Of a stretch of 64,000 bases of DNA, positions 59,423-64,000 are shown one piece after another. The stretch spans positions 27,658,499 through 27,722,498 of the forward strand of contig CM046846.1 of assembly GCA_025618425.1 (NCBI GenBank), read 5' to 3'. A program made the translations under genes and the position numbers. Numbering within the stretch: the first letter of the stretch is position 1; the number at the start of each line of letters is the position of its first letter. The notes beneath the pieces are model-generated. The model was given only the letters and a program-made list of their open reading frames with translations. It did no database searches and had not been told where the DNA came from. The DNA comes from Heliocidaris tuberculata (Eukaryota; Echinodermata; Echinoidea; Camarodonta; Echinometridae).

Positions 59423-62400
59423 ATGAATCGTGGCGACGGTGGAAGCTACCCGAGCTACTCCCAGGGCTCCTTACGTCACCAGCACCACCACCATGGGCAC
59501 CGGGAGCCGGAGATCATCTACAAAGTCGGGATCTACGGCTGGAGGAAACGATGTCTCTACCTGCTGGTCCTGGTCCTCATGGCTGTCATCACGGTCAACC
59601 TGGCCCTGACAGTCTGGATACTCAGGGTCCTAGACTTCTCTCTTGTAAGCTACCAAAGTGATTATCTCTCTCTTTCCTGAATTGTTCTGGAGGTTTTTCT
59701 CTGGAATGCTTTTCTTCTTACGGTGTATGCCACATACACCAACCACAATTTCTCCATGATCTTCCTTACACTAATCAAATTCCTAACTTCAAACTTGGCC
59801 CAAAGTATACCTAATCCTAATCCTAACCCTACCCCTAACCCTTTGTCTTTCAGGCCTGTGAAATCTCCGCTTTTTCACGGAAATCTGTTTTTTTTTATTA
59901 TTCTGCCCGATTTCAATTTCCGCTTTTTTCCTGTGTGCTATTTCCGCTATTTTATCGGTTGTTCATCGAGGGCGTTGCGCGTGGCGCATTCTGTCGAATG
60001 AAGGCAAGTCGGGACTTGCATTCAACTTTGTACATGAAGTCAATGCATCGGCAGGTACGAGGGTTTTGGATTTTCATTTGTTTTTTGCCGACACCATCAT
60101 ACTCGTAGTTTGCGATAAGCAAAAAAACTTGCCACAAAACTGCTGATTTCTTGATTTTTAACGCTTTTTCGGCGAACCTGTTTCTTAGCATTGGACTTAA
60201 GGCCTGCGTGCTTTGGAAATATGGCGCTGATTCCGCATTTTTGACGGTGAAATTAGGCTTTTTAGATGGATTTTTGGAGGTGACTATGGGACTTTCTTGT
60301 GGTGAGTGACAATGTCTGTGTGTACGATGATGTGATTTGTGTGTGTTGTGGCAATAGAATTTGCTGGCTTGTGGTCATATTGTATGATAATAGGTAAAAT
60401 CATAGCGGCGGAAACTTTCAGCTTTTTTCCGCTCTTTTTTTGAAACCCCATTCACAGGCCTGGTCTTTGATGAAATTAAACCTGGCCCAATTATCGCTGA
60501 AGCATGTGTCGGATAAACCCTTTAGGTACATGTAACTAGATAAGACTTGCTCACAGAAGCAGGACAAAATTTGCAATTCTGTTTCGGTATACCACATCAT
60601 ATCCTATATTTGTAGGAAGTCCTGGGGGATGCTTGACATAAAATCATATTCATGGAAAGTTGTTAGATGTTGTTGTTTGAAAAATTGTAATACCATCATG
60701 TGCCAGTACATCTACCTATCGGTGATAAAAATATAGACAGGAGAGGTGAATGATTTAGTTTAGTTTATTTATTTCTCATTTCTCAATATAACAAAATACA
60801 AGTGAAATACATATATTCATAGTACAGAAATACATAACAATATACACATACATGTAGGATAGTAAATCTCAACTTAACAATTGAAATTCCTTAATAGACA
60901 AATCAAAAATTGAAGACAAATAAGAGGAAACCAGCCAAAAAGCGTAGCTTGTATGAGACAGCTGATTTCCTGAATCGTAAAACAATTGTCAAAAAGTAAA
61001 GTAAAGTAGCTCTGGAAAGCTCAAAAAAAGCTCTAGAGATCCAGGCCCTGTTTCATAAAACTTGTCATCAGTGACAATTTGCAATAACTGTTATAAGCTA
61101 ATGAAATCCTTGCATCTGATTGGCTGAGAGAAAATTTGTCAGTAAAAGTCACTGACAAGACACTTGATGAAATGCCCCCCTATAAAAGAGCTTTGGTGAA
61201 GAACAATGAAATTTATGAAAATTACTTCAACAGCAAAATCTCAATTGTTCTTTTGCAAATCAAAAAAGAGCCCCTATAAATTACTCTGCTACATATATAC
61301 TCTGCTCCAGACACCCCCCAAAAAGGTTGAGTTTAGGGCATCCTTTAAGTCTATTTATGTACTTGACATTTTGTCATGGCATATGAGTTAATAATCAGTA
61401 AAGATTTTTTCACCTTTCAGAACAAACTCTGGAAAATGTTAAGATACATGGTTTCTGCAGCACTGGATGAAATCTCTTTTTTTTTTCACAGTGGCATGCA
61501 TGCTGCATGTATGATTAGATTACCCTGATATATTCAGGAGAGAATGGTTTCATAAAGGAAAATATGCAAAATTATGCATTACATTAAAAAAAAATGGTTG
61601 CATTTCCCCCATCATCCTTTACAATAAAAAGGAAAAGAAAAATATGATGCTATTTTATGAATACTGGAGATTATCTAACTGATCTGCAAATCAAAATTAT
61701 GCGCATTTTGAACACAAATTATTGGGGTAGTCATAGATTCTGTCCTGATAAATGATGGGTACAAGAGCAGCTATGACAGATCCTATGAAATTGAATCTTA
61801 GAGAGAGAGAGAGGACAGTGTAAAGCAGGAGCGATTCATCACAGCGTCAGCTTGGGGAGTTTTGTTTGTGTGATGAGGAGAGAGAACAAATTTCCTGTTG
61901 AATCCCTCGCTGTCCTCCCTCCTGCTCTTCAATGCTTTCTCTCATGTTCTCTTTCTCACTGTGTATCTCTCTCTCTCTCTCTCTATCTCTCTTGTATCTC
62001 TTTCTTTCTCTCTCCCTGTCCCTGTCATTCAATCTCTCTCTCTCTCCCTGTCCCTGTCATTTAATCTCTCTCTCTTTCTCTCCCTGTCCCTGTCATTCAA
62101 TCTCTCTTACTCTTCTTTCTTTCTCTTTCTCTTGTTCTCTTTCTCTCCCATTTTCTTGCTTTTCTTCTGTGTTTGAAATAAAGGAATAATTTCAACAACT
62201 CATTTGCTGTTTCATTCTCTCTCTTTTTCATATTTCTTGTTACTCTCTCCCCTTTCTCTGTCTGTCTCTGTCTGTCTCTCTTTCTCTCTCTCTCTCTCTC
62301 TCTCCATTTGTTTTTCATTTTTCTCATTTCCTATTGGACTTGCCAGTGGGTATTAGAGGGGAGTAGATTACCTCTACTTACCGGTATTTTCCATGGACCA

Positions 62401-63761
62401 GAAGGTATCAGCATACTACTAAATTAGGGAAAATGTTGAATTATTCAATGATTTTTCTCTTTCTTTTTCTTTGTTAGGGATAACGAGAGAATATTTGATC
62501 CAGTTGGAAGATCAATAAACTGAAGAAAAAATTAAGATCATCGTTGATGAGATATATGATGCCTAAAGTTGTTGTAAAAAAAAAAAAATTTCAGGGAAGG
62601 TGGAAAAAAAATGTATTTCATTAACATGGCAATAGAAATTTGATTTTTTTTTTTGTCAGTTGGAAAAATTTGAACGGTACTAAAAGGTACAATGATAATA
62701 TTGGATGATATTGATAATGTAATGATGTGGCAGTTTGCTTTGTTGTTAAATATATTGATGTTTTTATCTTGAACAGAGTGGCATGGGTAAATTCAAGATA
62801 GCTAAAGATGGTATTCGACTAGAAGGTACTGTAGAATTCCTCAAGGCTTTTTATACTGCACAAATTACGTCTTTTAAGGTAAGTGCAAAATCTTTGTAAT
62901 CATACCTTTTCTGAAATGACTTAATTGATTTATCATACAATGTCTATCTGTGTGTTTTGATTAAAAATGCTTAGACTTTAATGAGAACTGTGTTAACAAG
63001 CATTGGAAGAACATATAGTTATCATTTTGTGTTTGTTTGTTGTTATTCTTTTGCTTTTGCCACTATAGTATTATGAGAACTGTAAAAAAGGAAATTCACA
63101 TTTTAGGATCGGCTTCAGTTGATGAAAATTGGTTGATGCTGCTAATTTTACTTTTAATGTTTATTTTACTCTTTCCTTTTTTCTATAATGTTTTCAACCT
63201 TTTTTCTCCACGGCGATATATTCACCACTCTGTCTGTCACTCTCTCTAATTCACTTTTTGTTACTCTTTTTTTGACACTCTCTATCTCTGTCTGCCTCTT
63301 TTTCTCTTTCCATTATCTTCAACATGCTTGTATCTTCCTTTCCCAAATCCATCAATTACTTTCTTTCTTTGTATTTCCTCCCCCTCTCTCTTTCTCTCCT
63401 CCTCTTCCTCCTCCTCCTCCTTCTTCTTCTTCTTCTTCTCCTTCTTCTTCTCCTTCTTCTTCTTTTTTCTTCTTCTTTTTCTTCTTTTTCTTCTTCTTCT
63501 TCTTCTTCTTCTTCTTCTTCTTCTCCTCCTTCTCCTTCTCCTCCTTCTCCTTCTCCTTCTCCTTCTCCTTCTCCTTCTCCTTCTCCTTCTCCTCCTTCTC
63601 CTTCTCCTTCTCCTTCTCCTTCTCCTTCTCCTTTTCCTTCTCCTCCTTCTCTTTTTTGTTTGTACAATTCCAGAATAAACCGTTGGTAATCCAGTCAGGG
63701 CATAATGTTAGTATCAATGCTAGGAATGGACTTACAAATGTAACAGGCAGATTTGTAGTAG
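59423..63761 (+). CDS. SGCZ/SGCG/SGCD-like: Gamma/delta/zeta-type sarcoglycan, first three coding exons (3' partial)
   Basis: Coding exons are 59423-59644, 62777-62878 and 63674-63761 (donor GTGAGT at 63762), giving 137 residues before the window ends. The ATG has a strong GCCACCATG context and its exon begins at an acceptor (AG at 59369-59370), so upstream untranslated exons exist. Residues 1-40 are cytoplasmic with a His run (20-24) and the hallmark [14 protein letters not shown] (35-48). One span (about 46-66) gives a type II membrane protein. The extracellular start [16 protein letters not shown] and NVSINARNG (119-127) match the family; sequons are NVS 119 and NVT 130. Sarcoglycans sit in the dystrophin complex of muscle membrane. 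Intron positions fit the vertebrate genes. Which paralogue is closest cannot be told from this part. Confidence 0.93.
59811..59844 (-). repeat. Short telomere-like tract in sarcoglycan intron
   Basis: CCTAATCCTAATCCTAACCC followed by TACCCCTAACCC, directly left of the hAT-like insertion. Confidence 0.6.
59851..60462. mobile_element. 612-bp hAT-like non-autonomous element in the first visible sarcoglycan intron
   Basis: Perfect 12-bp inverted termini CAGGCCTGTGAA / TTCACAGGCCTG, flanked on both sides by GTCTTT (59845-59850 and 60463-60468). CAGGCCTG-type termini occur in hAT elements, although the flanking repeat here is 6, not 8, bp. Subterminal TTTCCGC motifs are repeated on both sides. No transposase. 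Confidence 0.7.
60755..60985 (-). mobile_element. Probable antisense retroposon 3' tail
   Basis: TTTAGTTTAGTTTATTTATT, then TTCTCAATATAACAAAATAC and an A-rich non-coding body, as in the 30185 and 10325 elements. Confidence 0.3.
61044..61180. mobile_element. 137-bp hairpin MITE (GGCCCTGTTTCAT termini)
   Basis: The left end GGCCCTGTTTCATAAAACTT continues with GTCATCAGTGACAATTT. The right end is the imperfect complement (GTCACTGACAAGACACTT, then ATGAAATGCCCC). The centre has GATTGGCTGAG. Confidence 0.65.
61967..62305. repeat. (CT)n and CCCTGTCC repeats
   Basis: Three copies of TCTCCCTGTCCCTGTCATT separated by CT arrays (61990-62105), then more CT/TCTG arrays at 62215-62305. Confidence 0.92.
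63377..63659 (+). repeat. Long polypyrimidine (CTT/CTC) tract before sarcoglycan exon 3
   Basis: About 280 bp with no purine except rare bases, moving from TTC/TCC triplets to a hexamer array of CTTCTC. It ends 14 bases before the acceptor AG at 63672-63673. Confidence 0.95.
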
Positions 63762-64000
63762 GTGAGTTCGACTTATTTTTACTTCATGTAGTTTGATTTA
63801 AAGGGGAAGTCCACCCTGGTGTTTAGTTCATTTGAATAAAAGCAGAAAAATGAGAGAAACAGATTAGTGGAAGTTGGAGCAAAATCTGTTAAGAAATAAG
63901 AAAGTTATGAATTTTTGAAGTTGTAATCAGTCCACACAAATTGCCAACCCCGTGTTTTGCAAGCAACCTATATGAAACAAATCTATTCCTTTAAAAGGAA

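Noticed and set aside
63188..63796. Ser/Phe/Leu- and Glu/Lys-rich frames of 100-200 codons
   Set aside because: Translation of the polypyrimidine tract; only 63674-63761 is coding, as sarcoglycan exon 3.

Overview
This is an animal (eukaryotic) genomic window. Coding sequence is sparse and split by GT..AG introns. The rest is AT-rich and crowded with microsatellites, short inverted-repeat transposons and 3' stubs of non-LTR retrotransposons. The three protein genes and the repeat style suggest a marine invertebrate deuterostome, most likely an echinoderm of sea-urchin type. That assignment is inference.

I assembled three protein-coding genes exon by exon. (1) On the minus strand, 5866 to 3956, lies a complete 3-exon, 296-residue methyltransferase of the histamine N-methyltransferase (HNMT) family. 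(2) On the plus strand, 12357 to 22655, lies a complete 11-exon, 330-residue TUSC3/MAGT1 (OST3/OST6) subunit of the oligosaccharyltransferase. It has a signal peptide, a lumenal CxxC thioredoxin-like domain and four membrane spans. (3) On the plus strand, from 59423 to the window end, are the first three coding exons of a gamma/delta/zeta-type sarcoglycan, which continues past the window. Two tRNA genes are on the minus strand: tRNA-Trp(CCA) at 121-192, and initiator tRNA-Met(CAU) at 11080-11151, just upstream of the likely TUSC3/MAGT1 promoter.

Layout: 0-4 kb is tRNA-Trp plus a nested transposon composite; 4-6 kb is the HNMT-like gene; 6-11 kb is TA microsatellite and non-coding DNA; 11-22.7 kb is TUSC3/MAGT1 with a 2.1-kb inverted-repeat-bounded element in intron 6; 22.7-59.3 kb is a long gene-free stretch with many MITE copies, local duplications, a 1.4-kb minisatellite of about 45 copies of a 31-bp unit, and some GC-richer islands that could be regulatory or 5' untranslated exons; 59.4-64 kb is the sarcoglycan gene with a hAT-like insertion and a long polypyrimidine tract in its introns.

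The most interesting points are the TUSC3-sarcoglycan linkage (human TUSC3 and SGCZ are also neighbours), replacement of all three human histamine-contact residues in the HNMT-like enzyme, a perfect 55-bp-arm hairpin transposon, a short element carrying telomere-like repeats with an apparent 10-bp target duplication, and a minisatellite open in all three forward frames whose other strand is an array of AATAAA. I saw no CRISPR array, phage or prokaryotic feature.
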